Assembly: GCA_003514385.1 (NCBI GenBank)
Contig: DOQR01000006.1
Location: forward strand, 78,179 to 142,178
Reading direction: 5' to 3'
Source: Oscillospiraceae bacterium
GTDB lineage: Bacteria; Bacillota; Clostridia; Oscillospirales; Acutalibacteraceae
DNA length: 64,000 nucleotides
Shown: positions 53,477 to 63,941 of the stretch, in pieces
Layout of the letters: every line of letters begins with the position of its first letter
Position numbering within the stretch: the first letter of the stretch is position 1
Notes under the pieces: model-generated
What the model saw: only the letters and a program-made list of their open reading frames with translations
The model's database searches: none
What the model was told of the DNA's origin: nothing
Program-made: the position numbers and the translations under genes

Positions 53477-55204
53477 GTGAGCAAATCAAAGAAGTTCGTA
53501 CCCGATTGGTACCACGAGAAAGCACCCGAAAGATCCTACCGTTCCATTCTCAAATGGGGCGATCCCGAGGCGTTCAAGGCCCCGAACTCAAAGCTCTATG
53601 AGCTGATGAAAGAGACCTTCCACATGACCGACGACGACTTCAAGGTCAAGCAGGAGATGGGTCTCGAAGAAGTTGATTATGATATCCCCTGCCGCCTGAG
53701 TGACGACCAGATAGCGGCTCTCGAAGCGATTGTCGGCAAGGCAAACGTCAGCACCGACAACTATGACAGACTCTCTGTCGCATACGGCAAGACGATGGTC
53801 GACCTTATGAGACTTCGCAAGCACATCGTCGAGAACGTCCCCGACGCTGTTGTCTATCCCAAGAACCGCGAGGATATAATCGCGCTTGTCAAATACTGCT
53901 GCGAGCAAAAGATTCCGATGTATGTCTACGGCGGCGGCTCCTCCGTCACCCGCGGCGTTGAAGCAGTCAAGGGCGGCATCACGCTCGACATGAGAAAGAA
54001 CTTCAACAAGGTTATCTCCTTCAGCGAGCACAATCAGACAATAACCGTCGAAGCCGGCATGAGCGGTCCGAAGCTTGAAGAGACCCTCAACAACGCCGTC
54101 TCGACCCTCGGCGCAAAGCGCGCCTATACCTGCGGCCACTTCCCGCAGAGCTTTGAGTATTCCTCCGTCGGCGGCTGGGCTGTCACCCGCGGCGCAGGTC
54201 AGAACTCGAGCTACTACGGCAAAATTGAGGATATCGTCATCAGCCAGGAGTATGTCACTCCTATCGGCATCATAAAGAGCGACGAGTTCCCGAGAAACGC
54301 GACCGGTCCTTCTATAGACCAGATCATGATGGGCAGCGAGGGAACATTCGGCATTCTCACTCATGTCACCCTCAGAGTTTTCAAGTATATGCCCGAGAAC
54401 CGCAAGAAGTTCTCCTATGTTTTCAAGGATTGGGAGAACGGTCTCAACGCGGCGCGCGAGATAATGCAGGGCGAGTTCGGCTTCCCGTCGGTCTTCCGTC
54501 TCTCCGACCCCGAGGAGACTTCGATAGCTTTCCGCCTCTACGGCGTTGCGGACACTGTCATTGACAAGATGCTCGCCGCAAAGGGCTACAAGGACGGCAA
54601 GCGTGTGCTCATGCTCGGCTGGAGCGAGGGTGAGAAGCACTTCAGCAAGAACGTCGCAAAGCAGATAGACAAGATATGCAAGAAGCACGGCGCAATGTAC
54701 ACCACCAGCATCGTCACCAAGGGCTGGGAGAAGGGTCGTTTCACCGATCCCTACCTGCGCGAGGACATGGGCGACTACGGCCTTATGCTCGACACCCTCG
54801 AGTGCTCGGTCAACTGGGATAACTTCACCAATGTTTACGAGAATGTCCGCCGCTTCTGCAAGAGCAGACCAGACACCATCTGCATGACCCACATGTCCCA
54901 CTTCTATCCCCAGGGCGCAAACCTCTACTTCATATTCGAAGCAAAGATGAACGACCTTGACGAGTATCTTGAGTATCAGCGCGGCATCATGGACAACATC
55001 CAGAAGTACGGCGCGGCGATGAGCCATCACCACGGCATAGGCAAGATGACCGCTCCGTGGCTTGAGGCGCAGATCGGCAAGAACCAGATGGATATCTACC
55101 GTGCGCTCAAGCAGCACTTCGATCCCGACAACCTGATGAATCCGGGCGGAACACTCGGTCTCGACCTCCCCGAAGATCAGAAGAGAGACTTCATCAACAA
55201 GTAA
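53477..55204 (+). CDS. FAD-binding oxidase, alkyl-dihydroxyacetone-phosphate-synthase-like
   Basis: 575 residues from a GTG with AAGGAGG before it. The FAD_binding_4 domain has PKNREDIIALVKYC and YVYGGGSSVTRG (about 152-163). The FAD_oxidase_C half ends with the MSHHHGIGKMTAPWL motif and DPDNLMNPGGTLG. This layout matches alkylglycerone-phosphate synthases and related D-lactate/glycolate-type oxidases. Alkyl-ether lipid synthesis or oxidation of a hydroxy acid are both possible. Fifth and last gene of the GntR-controlled operon. Confidence 0.85.
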   Translation: MSKSKKFVPDWYHEKAPERSYRSILKWGDPEAFKAPNSKLYELMKETFHMTDDDFKVKQEMGLEEVDYDIPCRLSDDQIAALEAIVGKANVSTDNYDRLSVAYGKTMVDLMRLRKHIVENVPDAVVYPKNREDIIALVKYCCEQKIPMYVYGGGSSVTRGVEAVKGGITLDMRKNFNKVISFSEHNQTITVEAGMSGPKLEETLNNAVSTLGAKRAYTCGHFPQSFEYSSVGGWAVTRGAGQNSSYYGKIEDIVISQEYVTPIGIIKSDEFPRNATGPSIDQIMMGSEGTFGILTHVTLRVFKYMPENRKKFSYVFKDWENGLNAAREIMQGEFGFPSVFRLSDPEETSIAFRLYGVADTVIDKMLAAKGYKDGKRVLMLGWSEGEKHFSKNVAKQIDKICKKHGAMYTTSIVTKGWEKGRFTDPYLREDMGDYGLMLDTLECSVNWDNFTNVYENVRRFCKSRPDTICMTHMSHFYPQGANLYFIFEAKMNDLDEYLEYQRGIMDNIQKYGAAMSHHHGIGKMTAPWLEAQIGKNQMDIYRALKQHFDPDNLMNPGGTLGLDLPEDQKRDFINK

Positions 55205-55241
55205 AATTCGCCTCCATTTTCACCGGAGAATGAGAACAGAG

Positions 55242-55271
55242 AGTGCCCTGCGGTTAAATTTCCGCAGGGCA
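55242..55271 (+). terminator. terminator of the redox operon
   Basis: GTGCCCTGCGG pairs perfectly with CCGCAGGGCAC across eight bases; a T-rich tail (GTCGTATTTTT) follows a few bases later. Confidence 0.7.
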
Positions 55272-55298
55272 CGTCGTATTTTTGCAATCAGAAATCGG

Positions 55299-55505
55299 AA
55301 CGACCCCTGCGGTACACAAGCCGCCGGGGTCGTTCCGAATATAGGAGATTTGTGGTTGTCGATTATGTACAGGTGCCGTCAGGACACCAGGCATAAGTCA
55401 AGGAGCGGGAGCCCGTGCACGTTAAACGAACCCCTGTCCGCTTGACGTGTGCCGCACTGCGGGTTTGCCGCAAAACACGGATCTTCCGCCCTCGTTTTAT
55501 ACGAG
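55299..55505. ncRNA. candidate structured RNA of unknown family and strand
   Basis: A 12-bp stem (CGGAACGACCCC/GGGGTCGTTCCG, 55299-55339) with an inner GCGG/CCGC helix is followed by a GC-rich block that folds on itself. In that block GGTG/CACC, GCATAAGTCAAG with CTTGACGTGTGC, and GCGGGAGCCCGT form nested helices. A 160-200 base rod-like RNA such as 6S is possible, but I cannot match a family. Confidence 0.35.
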
Positions 55506-55690
55506 CACATAGTACACCATTTTCTCAAAAAATGGAATAGACTTTGTACAACTGGTAATTTTTGAGGACAAATAACCGTCTTAATTTCCTATGGAAACTT
55601 TTAATTTGATTTTTAATGGCTATATTGCATTTCTCAACTTTTTAAATTCGCTGTTTTCATTTTAGAAATTCATTCAAACCGAGTCTTTTT

Positions 55691-56251
55691 TCACTCCACG
55701 CTGATTTTTCCGTAAATTTTATTCACCGGTATAAACAGCAGGAAAGTGAGCACGGAATTAAGGCACGCTTTTATGAGGTTGAACGGGATTATCGCAGGAA
55801 TGAGCATTTTGACGACCGCTTCAACACCCGTCCCCATAAAAATACCGGTGAACACGAGATTGAGCGGTATCATAACGAGTGTCATCAGCACCGAGCCGAC
55901 CGCGAGTCCCGCCGCCATGCCTTTTTTGCCGCCGATTTTTTTGTACATCAGACCGGATGCCAGCACGAGCACGCCCGACGCACAGAAGTGCATAAGAAAG
56001 CCGATAATGTGGCTCGACGAGCTGACGGTAAACGCCTGGATAGCCGAGGTGATGAGCAGAATCACAAGCCCCGCTGACGGTCCGAACAGCATCGTGCCGA
56101 TGAGTACGGGTACATCCGCAATGTCGTATTCGAGAAACGGCGCAGAGGGCAAAAGCGGAAACTTGATAAAATACACCGACACCACGGCAACCGCCGCGAG
56201 CATCGCCATGACCGTTATTTTCCGCAGGTTCTGTCTTGAGTTTTTCTTCAT
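55691..56251 (-). CDS. ribU: riboflavin ECF transporter S component RibU
   Basis: 186 residues with about six membrane segments. The family features are a helix with SVYFIKFPLLPSAPFLEYDIADVP, a glycine-rich GPSAGLVILLITS, and a last GYR-like K/N-rich loop. RibU binds riboflavin and works with a shared ECF energising module encoded elsewhere. The FMN riboswitch upstream supports the substrate. Start at ATG 56251 behind AGAGG; the open frame beyond it lies in the riboswitch. Confidence 0.93.
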   Translation of the reverse strand: MKKNSRQNLRKITVMAMLAAVAVVSVYFIKFPLLPSAPFLEYDIADVPVLIGTMLFGPSAGLVILLITSAIQAFTVSSSSHIIGFLMHFCASGVLVLASGLMYKKIGGKKGMAAGLAVGSVLMTLVMIPLNLVFTGIFMGTGVEAVVKMLIPAIIPFNLIKACLNSVLTFLLFIPVNKIYGKISVE

Positions 56252-56300
56252 GAGTATCTTCCTCTCTTTATTTTGCAACCGGGAAGATGAAAAAGCAAAA

Positions 56301-56321
56301 GCCCCGCCATACAAGCGGGGC
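56301..56321 (-). terminator. expression-platform terminator of the FMN riboswitch
   Basis: GCCCCGC and GCGGGGC form a stem followed on the minus strand by TTTTGCTTTTTC, between the aptamer and ribU. Confidence 0.85.
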
Positions 56322-56334
56322 GCAAATGCATTTT

Positions 56335-56460
<126 letters not shown>

Positions 56461-56471
56461 TTGCTGTATAT

Positions 56472-56500
56472 ATTGTCGCACTTCGAAAGTGTTTTGTCAA
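56472..56500 (-). promoter_or_regulatory. promoter of ribU
   Basis: Minus strand TTGACA (56495-56500), a 17-base spacer and GACAAT (56472-56477), just before the riboswitch. The rest of the stretch to 56624 shows nothing further. Confidence 0.65.
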
Positions 56501-56624
56501 TAGCTATGCGGAACTTGATATTCGCCGCATCAAAAGTTTACACTTGATTCAAATATCAGGGTGTAGTTAATGCACTGTTTGCAGTCTATGGGCAAAATCC
56601 CGGACAGATGAGCACTTTATTCCG

Positions 56625-56653
56625 TTGTATTTCGCGCCGCCTTATGTTATACT
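56625..56653 (+). promoter_or_regulatory. promoter of the YhaM-type gene
   Basis: TTGTAT (56625-56630), 17 bases, TATACT (56648-56653), 30 bases before the start codon. Confidence 0.6.
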
Positions 56654-56683
56654 TAATCCCGACAAACAAACGGAGGCAACAGC

Positions 56684-57658
56684 ATGAATTTCACTCAATT
56701 CAATAAAAACGGCGGCGTTGAGGGCTTCTGCCTGATAAAGACCGTCGACCGCAAGATGACGGCAAAGGGCGTGCCTTATCTCGATCTCGCGCTCGCCGAT
56801 CCTGACGGCGAAATAAACGCAAAGCTCTGGGACTACAAAGAGGAGCTTCACGGCGAATTTGCCGCAAACGATCTGATAAAAGTTCGAGGAACGATTCAGC
56901 CATTCAACGACTCGCAGCAGCTGAGGATAGAGCGCATACGCAAAGTGACAGAAGCGGACGGCGTGCGCATTGAAGATTTTGTCCCCTCGGCGGGCTTCTC
57001 GGGCGAGGCTATGTTCAACGAGCTGATGAAAGTCGCGGGCAATTTCAAGGACGAGGAATTAAAGACTCTCGTCACCGCTCTGCTCAATGAATACAAAGAC
57101 AGGCTGCTCTACTGGCCGGCGGCGTTCAGGCTGCACCACGCGATACGCGGCGGACTGCTCTACCACACGCTCTCAATTCTCCGCATGGCTCAGGGAGTCG
57201 CGGATATATATCCGTTTATAGACAGCGACCTACTCTTTGCGGGCGTTATACTCCACGATATCGCAAAGACAGAGGAATTCGACGTCGCGCAGACCGGCAT
57301 TGCCTCGGGCTACACGACCGACGGCAATCTTATCGGTCACCTCGTGCGCGGAGCGATGGCGGTTGACAGATGCGGAAGGAAGCTTGGCATCAGCGAAAAC
57401 GCGCTCATGCTCGTCGAGCACATGATAATCTCGCACCACGGCGAGCCGGAGTTCGGCGCGGCAGTGCGCCCGATGTTCCTCGAGGCGGAGATACTCTCCT
57501 CGCTCGACACGCTCGACGCGAAGATATATGAGATCGAGCAGGCGTGCAGAAATGTTCAGCCCGGCGAATTCACTCCCCGCCAGTGGGCGCTCGACAACCG
57601 CAAGCTCTATAACCACGACCGCAACCACGCCGATTTCAAGGCGGAGCTGATAAAATAA
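56684..57658 (+). CDS. 3'-5' exoribonuclease YhaM family protein
   Basis: 324 residues. An N-terminal OB fold (about 1-90, KGVPYLDLALADPDGEINAKLWD) is followed by an HD domain (about 150-290). Metal motifs are LLYHTLS, VILHDIAK, MIISHHGEPEFGA and LDTLDAKI. YhaM degrades RNA and single-stranded DNA 3'-to-5'. GGAGGC precedes the ATG. prmA follows after nine bases, so they are likely co-transcribed. Confidence 0.9.
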   Translation: MNFTQFNKNGGVEGFCLIKTVDRKMTAKGVPYLDLALADPDGEINAKLWDYKEELHGEFAANDLIKVRGTIQPFNDSQQLRIERIRKVTEADGVRIEDFVPSAGFSGEAMFNELMKVAGNFKDEELKTLVTALLNEYKDRLLYWPAAFRLHHAIRGGLLYHTLSILRMAQGVADIYPFIDSDLLFAGVILHDIAKTEEFDVAQTGIASGYTTDGNLIGHLVRGAMAVDRCGRKLGISENALMLVEHMIISHHGEPEFGAAVRPMFLEAEILSSLDTLDAKIYEIEQACRNVQPGEFTPRQWALDNRKLYNHDRNHADFKAELIK

Positions 57659-57667
57659 GGAGAGCCT

Positions 57668-58594
57668 ATGGACTGGACAGAAATAAAGATAACAGTTGAC
57701 ACAAAAGATATCGACACTGCGGGCGACATTGCCAACATGGTCGTGCCCTACGGCATATATATCGAGGACTACAGCGACCTTGAGCGCGAGGCGATGGAGA
57801 TAGCCCACATCGATCTTATTGACGAGGATCTGCTCGCCAAGGACAGGACGAAAGGCATTGTCCACATATATATCGACCCGCAGGATCACCCGCAGGAGGC
57901 TGCCGCTTTTCTGACGGAACGGCTTGCGGCGGCGGGAATAGAGAATGAGATTGACCTCACCCAGTGCAAAAACGCCGACTGGGAGAACAACTGGAAGCAG
58001 TATTTTCACCCGATAAAGATAGGCGAGCGCCTGCTCATCCGCCCGACATGGGAGGACGAATACGACGCCGAGGGGCGCGCGGTGCTTCACCTTGAGCCCG
58101 GACTCGCGTTCGGCACTGGCAGTCATGAGACGACCCGTCTCTGCCTTGAGGCACTCGAGAAAAACATAAAGGGCGGTGAAAAGGTTCTCGATGTCGGCTG
58201 CGGGAGCGGAATTCTCGCGATAGCCTCTCTCCTGCTCGGCGCAGAGAGCGCGACGGGCGTTGACATAGACGAGCTCGCAGTTAAAACTGCGGAGGAAAAC
58301 GGAAAGATGAACGGCTTCGGCAGCGACCGCCTGAAATTCATTCACGGCGACCTTGCCGACAAGGTCAGCGGCAAATTCGACATAGTCGTTGCAAACATCG
58401 TCGCCGATGTCATAATCATGTTCTGCAAGACCGTGCCCGATTTCATGGCGGACAACGCCGTGTTCATCACCTCCGGCATAATCGACATACGCGAACAGGA
58501 AGTTGTTGACGCATTCGCCGAAAACGGATTTGAAATCATCGCGCGCCACGCCGACGGCGGCTGGCGATGCTTCGCATGCAGGAGAAAGAAGTAA
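57668..58594 (+). CDS. prmA: ribosomal protein L11 methyltransferase
   Basis: 308 residues. PrmA trimethylates L11. The N-terminal substrate-recognition domain (about 1-120) ends at NWKQYFHPIKIGERLLIRPTWE. The SAM-binding fold follows with GTGSHETTRLCLEAL, motif I LDVGCGSGILAIAS, and VVANIVADVI. AAGGAGAGCC precedes the ATG. The target gene rplK lies at 44819 in the same window. Confidence 0.95.
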   Translation: MDWTEIKITVDTKDIDTAGDIANMVVPYGIYIEDYSDLEREAMEIAHIDLIDEDLLAKDRTKGIVHIYIDPQDHPQEAAAFLTERLAAAGIENEIDLTQCKNADWENNWKQYFHPIKIGERLLIRPTWEDEYDAEGRAVLHLEPGLAFGTGSHETTRLCLEALEKNIKGGEKVLDVGCGSGILAIASLLLGAESATGVDIDELAVKTAEENGKMNGFGSDRLKFIHGDLADKVSGKFDIVVANIVADVIIMFCKTVPDFMADNAVFITSGIIDIREQEVVDAFAENGFEIIARHADGGWRCFACRRKK

Positions 58595-58607
58595 ATATAC
58601 AAACAGT

Positions 58608-58644
58608 TCGAGGGACTGCACCGATGTGCAGCCCCTCGATTTTG
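58608..58644 (+). terminator. terminator of the yhaM-prmA unit
   Basis: TCGAGGG.CTGCAC pairs with GTGCAG.CCCTCGA and is followed by TTTTGATTT. Confidence 0.8.
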
Positions 58645-58859
58645 ATTTCAAGAGCTTTGTTTATATCAGGATTTCAATAGAAGGGACAGCCCTTGCGGCT
58701 GTCCGATATCAGTAAAGACGATGTGCTTTAGCAAATTATATCGTGACTTGTTTTTTTAAACTTTTGCAAAGTAAAAGCGAGCGACTCAATTAATTATCAT
58801 AATTAAACTTCCAATAGCCGCGCCGCAGTGTTTGATAAGCCAACTAAGAGGGGCGAGGG

Positions 58860-59060
58860 AACGGCTTGCGAAGCAAGACGCACGAGCACGCATTCGTTCA
58901 AGCTCCGGCGCGTTTGCGGGCGAATGTGCCGAGCTGCCGACTGAGAGCCACGAGCTATGTACTGCGGCGCTGCGTTGCCGGGGTCTCGGGGTGAAACCCC
59001 GAGTCTGCCTTTTCTTTGCAGGCGTTTCTTTTCTCAGACAGAAAAGAAATGCCGAAACGC
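58860..59060. repeat. hairpin chain, probable dispersed intergenic repeat
   Basis: Three compact hairpins follow one another: GCTTGC-gaa-GCAAG (about 58864), CTCGGGG-TGAAA-CCCCGAG (58985-59003) and a 14-bp stem GGCGTTTCTTTTCT/AGAAAAGAAATGCC (59021-59053). The last has one mismatch. No T tract follows on the plus strand, so they are not plain terminators. Confidence 0.45.
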
Positions 59061-59267
59061 GGGAAGTGTATATCATTTGATTATGGTAGGACGCGGAGGC
59101 AGAGGTCAAATTTTGCGACCTTGCTTTTCATCGTCGCCGCTCCAAATCACTCGACAGCCAAAACAAAAGCCATAATTCAAATCGTGTCCGCAGCGGAATT
59201 GATTATGAACTATGGCTCTTTTTATTTTGCTGGTTGGTCTACGCTGAATGCGAAAGCTTTAAGCAAT

Positions 59268-59465
59268 TTATTTCATGCCCTGCTCGTAAGCTTCGATCAT
59301 CTTCTTGACCATCTGTCCGCCGACAGAACCGGCCTCGCGGGAGGTCAGATCGCCGTTGTAGCCCTGCTTGAGATTGACGCCCACCTCAGAGGCGGCCTCC
59401 ATCTTGAAGCGGTCAAGCGCGTCGCGTGCCTCGGGGACAACACCCTTGCTGGAACTCTTAGCCAT
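59268..59465 (-). CDS. small acid-soluble spore protein, alpha/beta type
   Basis: 65 residues. EAASEVGVNLKQGYNGDLTSREAGSVGGQMVKKMI is the alpha/beta SASP signature, with the GPR protease site at the Glu-Ala/Ser stretch. SASPs coat spore DNA against UV and heat and feed germination. AAGGGGTG stands before the ATG. Usually under sigma-G; I could not define its promoter with confidence. Confidence 0.95.
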   Translation of the reverse strand: MAKSSSKGVVPEARDALDRFKMEAASEVGVNLKQGYNGDLTSREAGSVGGQMVKKMIEAYEQGMK

Positions 59466-59599
59466 TTACTTTACACCCCTTACTTTTTAAGACTTTGTTT
59501 GCGTTTGCATCCTTATTATTTTCCGCCCGCGCGTTTTTATAACTTTTTCGAAGTGACAATGTTTGTCAAAAGTCCGGCGGTCACACTTGGTGATATTTA

Positions 59600-59628
59600 T
59601 TGACAAATCGTTCCCGTTAAGTTAAAAT
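59600..59628 (+). promoter_or_regulatory. promoter of the DUF1538-PII operon
   Basis: Consensus TTGACA (59600-59605), a 17-base spacer and TAAAAT (59623-59628), about 100 bases before the first possible start codon. Confidence 0.7.
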
Positions 59629-59694
59629 AATATTAACATAATAATAGTATTATATATAATCATATATAATATGTTCATCAACTAATATATCCCT

Positions 59695-59745
59695 GTCAAC
59701 TGACAAGAGCGTATACGGTAAACGCCTATGCCGTTGTCAATTGAC
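59695..59745 (+). promoter_or_regulatory. two GTCA-N2-TGAC dyads in the leader of the DUF1538 gene
   Basis: GTCAACTGAC (59695-59704) and GTCAATTGAC (59736-59745) repeat the same dyad with centres 41 bases apart, close to four helical turns. This spacing suits a dimeric regulator, but no binding protein is known. Confidence 0.4.
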
Positions 59746-61308
59746 CGGAAAAGAAAGGAGCAAGCTGTTATTGCAAACACAAAATTTTCCGATCATCACA
59801 ACTTGATTCTCGAAAAGGTCCGCGAATCCGCGCTCTCGGTTCTGCCGATATTGGTCATAGTCGTGCTGCTGTGCTTCAGTGTCTCGCCGATAGACACGGA
59901 TTTATTTTTGAGCTTTCTCGTCGGCGCGATTTTTGTTGTAGTCGGCATGGGTCTGTTCTCCCTCGGAGCCGAGACCTCGATGACGCCGATAGGCTCAAAG
60001 CTCGGCACGGCGATGACAAAATCCCGCTCCCTGCCGCTGATAATTATAGTCAGCTTCATTCTCGGCTTTGCCGTGACGATAGCCGAGCCCGATCTCCAGG
60101 TGCTCGCGCAGACGGTGCCGCATATTAATAATACCGTTTTGCTCGTGACGGTCGGCGTCGGAGTGGGCTTCTTTTTGTGCGTGTGCATGATAAGAATACT
60201 CACGGGCGTGCGCCTTCGCTGGCTGCTGATAGCGTTCTATGCCGTTGTTTTTATTTTAGCGGCGTTTTCAAAGCCCGATTTTCTCGGCATCGCGTTTGAC
60301 TCGGGCGGCGTAACAACAGGGCCTATGACCGTGCCGTTTATTCTCGCGCTCGGCGTCGGAGTTTCAAAAATACGAAGCGACGCAAAGGCGGAGTCGGACA
60401 GCTTCGGCCTCGTCGCTCTCTGTTCAATAGGGCCGATACTCGCGGTGCTTTTGCTCGGATTCTTCTATCCGAACGGCGACGGCGTTGTTGACATAAGCTC
60501 GGCGGCATATTCGAGCACGGGCGAAATCGGCCGCGCCTATCTCACCGCTCTGCCCTCTTATATGAAAGAGATGGCGGTGGCTCTGCTGCCGATAATCGCG
60601 ATATTCTATATCTTCCAGATTTTCTCCCTCCGCCTCTCAAAGCGCGAGGTCGCGAGGATAACAATAGGCGTCGCATATACATATGTCGGGCTCGTGCTGT
60701 TTTTGACGGGCGTCAACGTCGGCTTCTCTTCGCTCGGCGCGGTGCTCGGCGCAAAGCTCGCCGAAGGCAATATGAAATATCTGCTCATACCGCTGTCGAT
60801 GCTCCTCGGTTGGTTCATTATCTCCGCGGAGCCGGCGGTCGCCGTGCTCGAAAAGCAGATTGAAGAAGTCAGCGCGGGAGCGATTCCCGGAAAAGTTATA
60901 AAATACAGCCTTTCGGTCGCGATCGCCGCGGCGATGGGCATATCGATGATAAGAGTTATAACGGGTATATCGGTCATGTGGTTCCTCGTGCCCGGATATC
61001 TTATCGCCATAATCCTCTCGTTCTTCGTGCCGGATATCTACACGGCGATAGCCTTTGACTCGGGCGGCGTTGCGTCGGGCCCGATGACGGCGACATTCAT
61101 GCTCCAGTTTATGATAGGCGCGTCAAAGACGCTCGGCGGCGACCCATTGAGCGACGCGTTCGGAGTTGTGGCGATAGTCGCGATGATGCCGCTCATATCA
61201 ATTCAGGCGGTCGGCGTGATATATGAAAGGCGCAAGAAGCCCGCAGAGAAAGGCGAAACTTTCGCCGACGACGAGATTATCGAGCTTTGGGAGGTGCAGA
61301 CAGGTTGA
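59728..61308 (+). CDS. DUF1538 membrane protein with two internal repeats
   Basis: 526 residues, about twelve to fourteen membrane segments. Two homologous halves each carry AFDSGGVxxGPMT (from residues 189 and 442), a preceding V(R/M)xLTG/ITG helix, and a following SDxFGxVA segment. DUF1538 proteins are of unknown function; the duplicated fold and polar signature suggest transport. The listed ATG has no ribosome site, and it overlaps one of the leader dyads. AAAGGAG at 59753-59760 would fit an initiator near 59770, where only ATT is in frame. The stop overlaps the PII-like gene start (TTGA). Confidence 0.75.
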   Translation: MPLSIDRKRKEQAVIANTKFSDHHNLILEKVRESALSVLPILVIVVLLCFSVSPIDTDLFLSFLVGAIFVVVGMGLFSLGAETSMTPIGSKLGTAMTKSRSLPLIIIVSFILGFAVTIAEPDLQVLAQTVPHINNTVLLVTVGVGVGFFLCVCMIRILTGVRLRWLLIAFYAVVFILAAFSKPDFLGIAFDSGGVTTGPMTVPFILALGVGVSKIRSDAKAESDSFGLVALCSIGPILAVLLLGFFYPNGDGVVDISSAAYSSTGEIGRAYLTALPSYMKEMAVALLPIIAIFYIFQIFSLRLSKREVARITIGVAYTYVGLVLFLTGVNVGFSSLGAVLGAKLAEGNMKYLLIPLSMLLGWFIISAEPAVAVLEKQIEEVSAGAIPGKVIKYSLSVAIAAAMGISMIRVITGISVMWFLVPGYLIAIILSFFVPDIYTAIAFDSGGVASGPMTATFMLQFMIGASKTLGGDPLSDAFGVVAIVAMMPLISIQAVGVIYERRKKPAEKGETFADDEIIELWEVQTG

Positions 61309-61970
61309 ACTACATAATGACCGTAATAAACCCCGACGCGCTAAAGAAGCTCTCCGATATCTGCGCCCAGCTTGAGATACCGATGTCCGTCGCCCTGCAC
61401 GGGCGCGGGACGGCGATAGAGAGTATGCGCGATCTGCTCGGCATCGATTCGACGGAAAAATGGATAGTCTTTTCAGTTGCAGGCGAAGAAAAGACGAAAG
61501 AATATATGAACAGGCTGCGCCGCACGCTGTATATCGGCGTACCCGGTCACGGCATCGCATGGGCTGTGCCCATCAAAAGCGTTGGAGGAGGAAAAATCTT
61601 GGCATATCTCAACGACGGGCGGCAGGATGCCCGATACACGCCCGAATTCAATTTTTCATATGAACTGATTGTCGCGATAGCCAACGAGGGGCGCACGGAC
61701 GCCGTCATGAACGCGGCGCGCGCCGCGGGCGCGATGGGCGGCACGGTGCTCCACGGCAAGGGCACCACATCGCCCGAGAGCGAAAAGTTCCTCGGCGTAT
61801 CGATAGCAAAAGAAAAAGAGGTAATTCTAATCGTCGCGCGCAAGGAGCAGAAAGCGGACATCATGCGCTCGATAATGACCCGCGCGGGTGCGGACACGGA
61901 TGCGGGTGCAGTCGTGTTTTCCGTCCCCGTGAGCGAGGTCGCGGGATTCGGAATGTTCGACGAAACATAA
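61305..61970 (+). CDS. tandem PII-like protein coupled to the DUF1538 gene
   Basis: 221 residues built of two PII-like halves (about 1-100 and 116-221). Each half has an opening hydrophobic strand (YIMTVI, ELIVAI), a HG(R/K)GT turn (32-36 and 150-154), a central strand (WIVFSV, EVILIV), and a closing (A/S)VPxxxVxG (87-95, 206-214). The T-loop is shortened relative to GlnB. It starts at TTG 61305, with GGGAGGT nine bases upstream. The start overlaps the DUF1538 stop, so both are translated together. It probably regulates the transporter-like partner, as GlnK does AmtB; the ligand is unknown. Confidence 0.72.
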   Translation: MNYIMTVINPDALKKLSDICAQLEIPMSVALHGRGTAIESMRDLLGIDSTEKWIVFSVAGEEKTKEYMNRLRRTLYIGVPGHGIAWAVPIKSVGGGKILAYLNDGRQDARYTPEFNFSYELIVAIANEGRTDAVMNAARAAGAMGGTVLHGKGTTSPESEKFLGVSIAKEKEVILIVARKEQKADIMRSIMTRAGADTDAGAVVFSVPVSEVAGFGMFDET

Positions 61971-63808
<1,838 letters not shown>

Positions 63809-63821
63809 AAAATATAAAGAG

Positions 63822-63851
63822 GCTCCCTCACGAAAGAATTTCGTGGGGAGC
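63822..63851 (+). terminator. terminator of gdhA
   Basis: GCTCCCTCACGAAA pairs with TTTCGTGGGGAGC with one bulge, 14 bases past the stop. The T tail is weak. Confidence 0.6.
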
Positions 63852-63910
63852 TTGTATCATACAAAACTATTTCTTCATATTTATGTGTCAAATACCGAAT
63901 TCAAGTAGGG

Positions 63911-63941
63911 GTCGGCGACTCGACGACCCTATGTCGCCGAC
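63911..63941. repeat. palindromic repeat near the window end
   Basis: GTCGGCGAC (63911-63919) and GTCGCCGAC (63933-63941) form a GC-rich hairpin, with a nested GGGTCG/CGACCC alternative. The form is like REP-type intergenic palindromes. The rest up to 64000 shows no gene. Confidence 0.45.

Larger units (their letters stand above)
55205..55690. other. gene-free region with strong secondary structure
   Basis: About 490 bases without a credible gene. It holds the operon terminator, a second long hairpin, a GC-rich structured block (about 55345-55505) and then AT-rich sequence up to the ribU stop. Confidence 0.6.
58595..59267. other. gene-free region with a terminator and a hairpin-rich repeat
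   Basis: About 670 bases. It starts with the prmA terminator. From 58680 it has a GACAGCC...GGCTGTC hairpin, and from about 58800 to 59060 a chain of hairpins that looks like a dispersed repeat. Short open frames here have no homologue I can support. Confidence 0.55.

Noticed and set aside
58832..59175. Short plus-strand frames after prmA
   Set aside because: They run through hairpins, have no ribosome site and show no family features. A repeat explains the sequence better.
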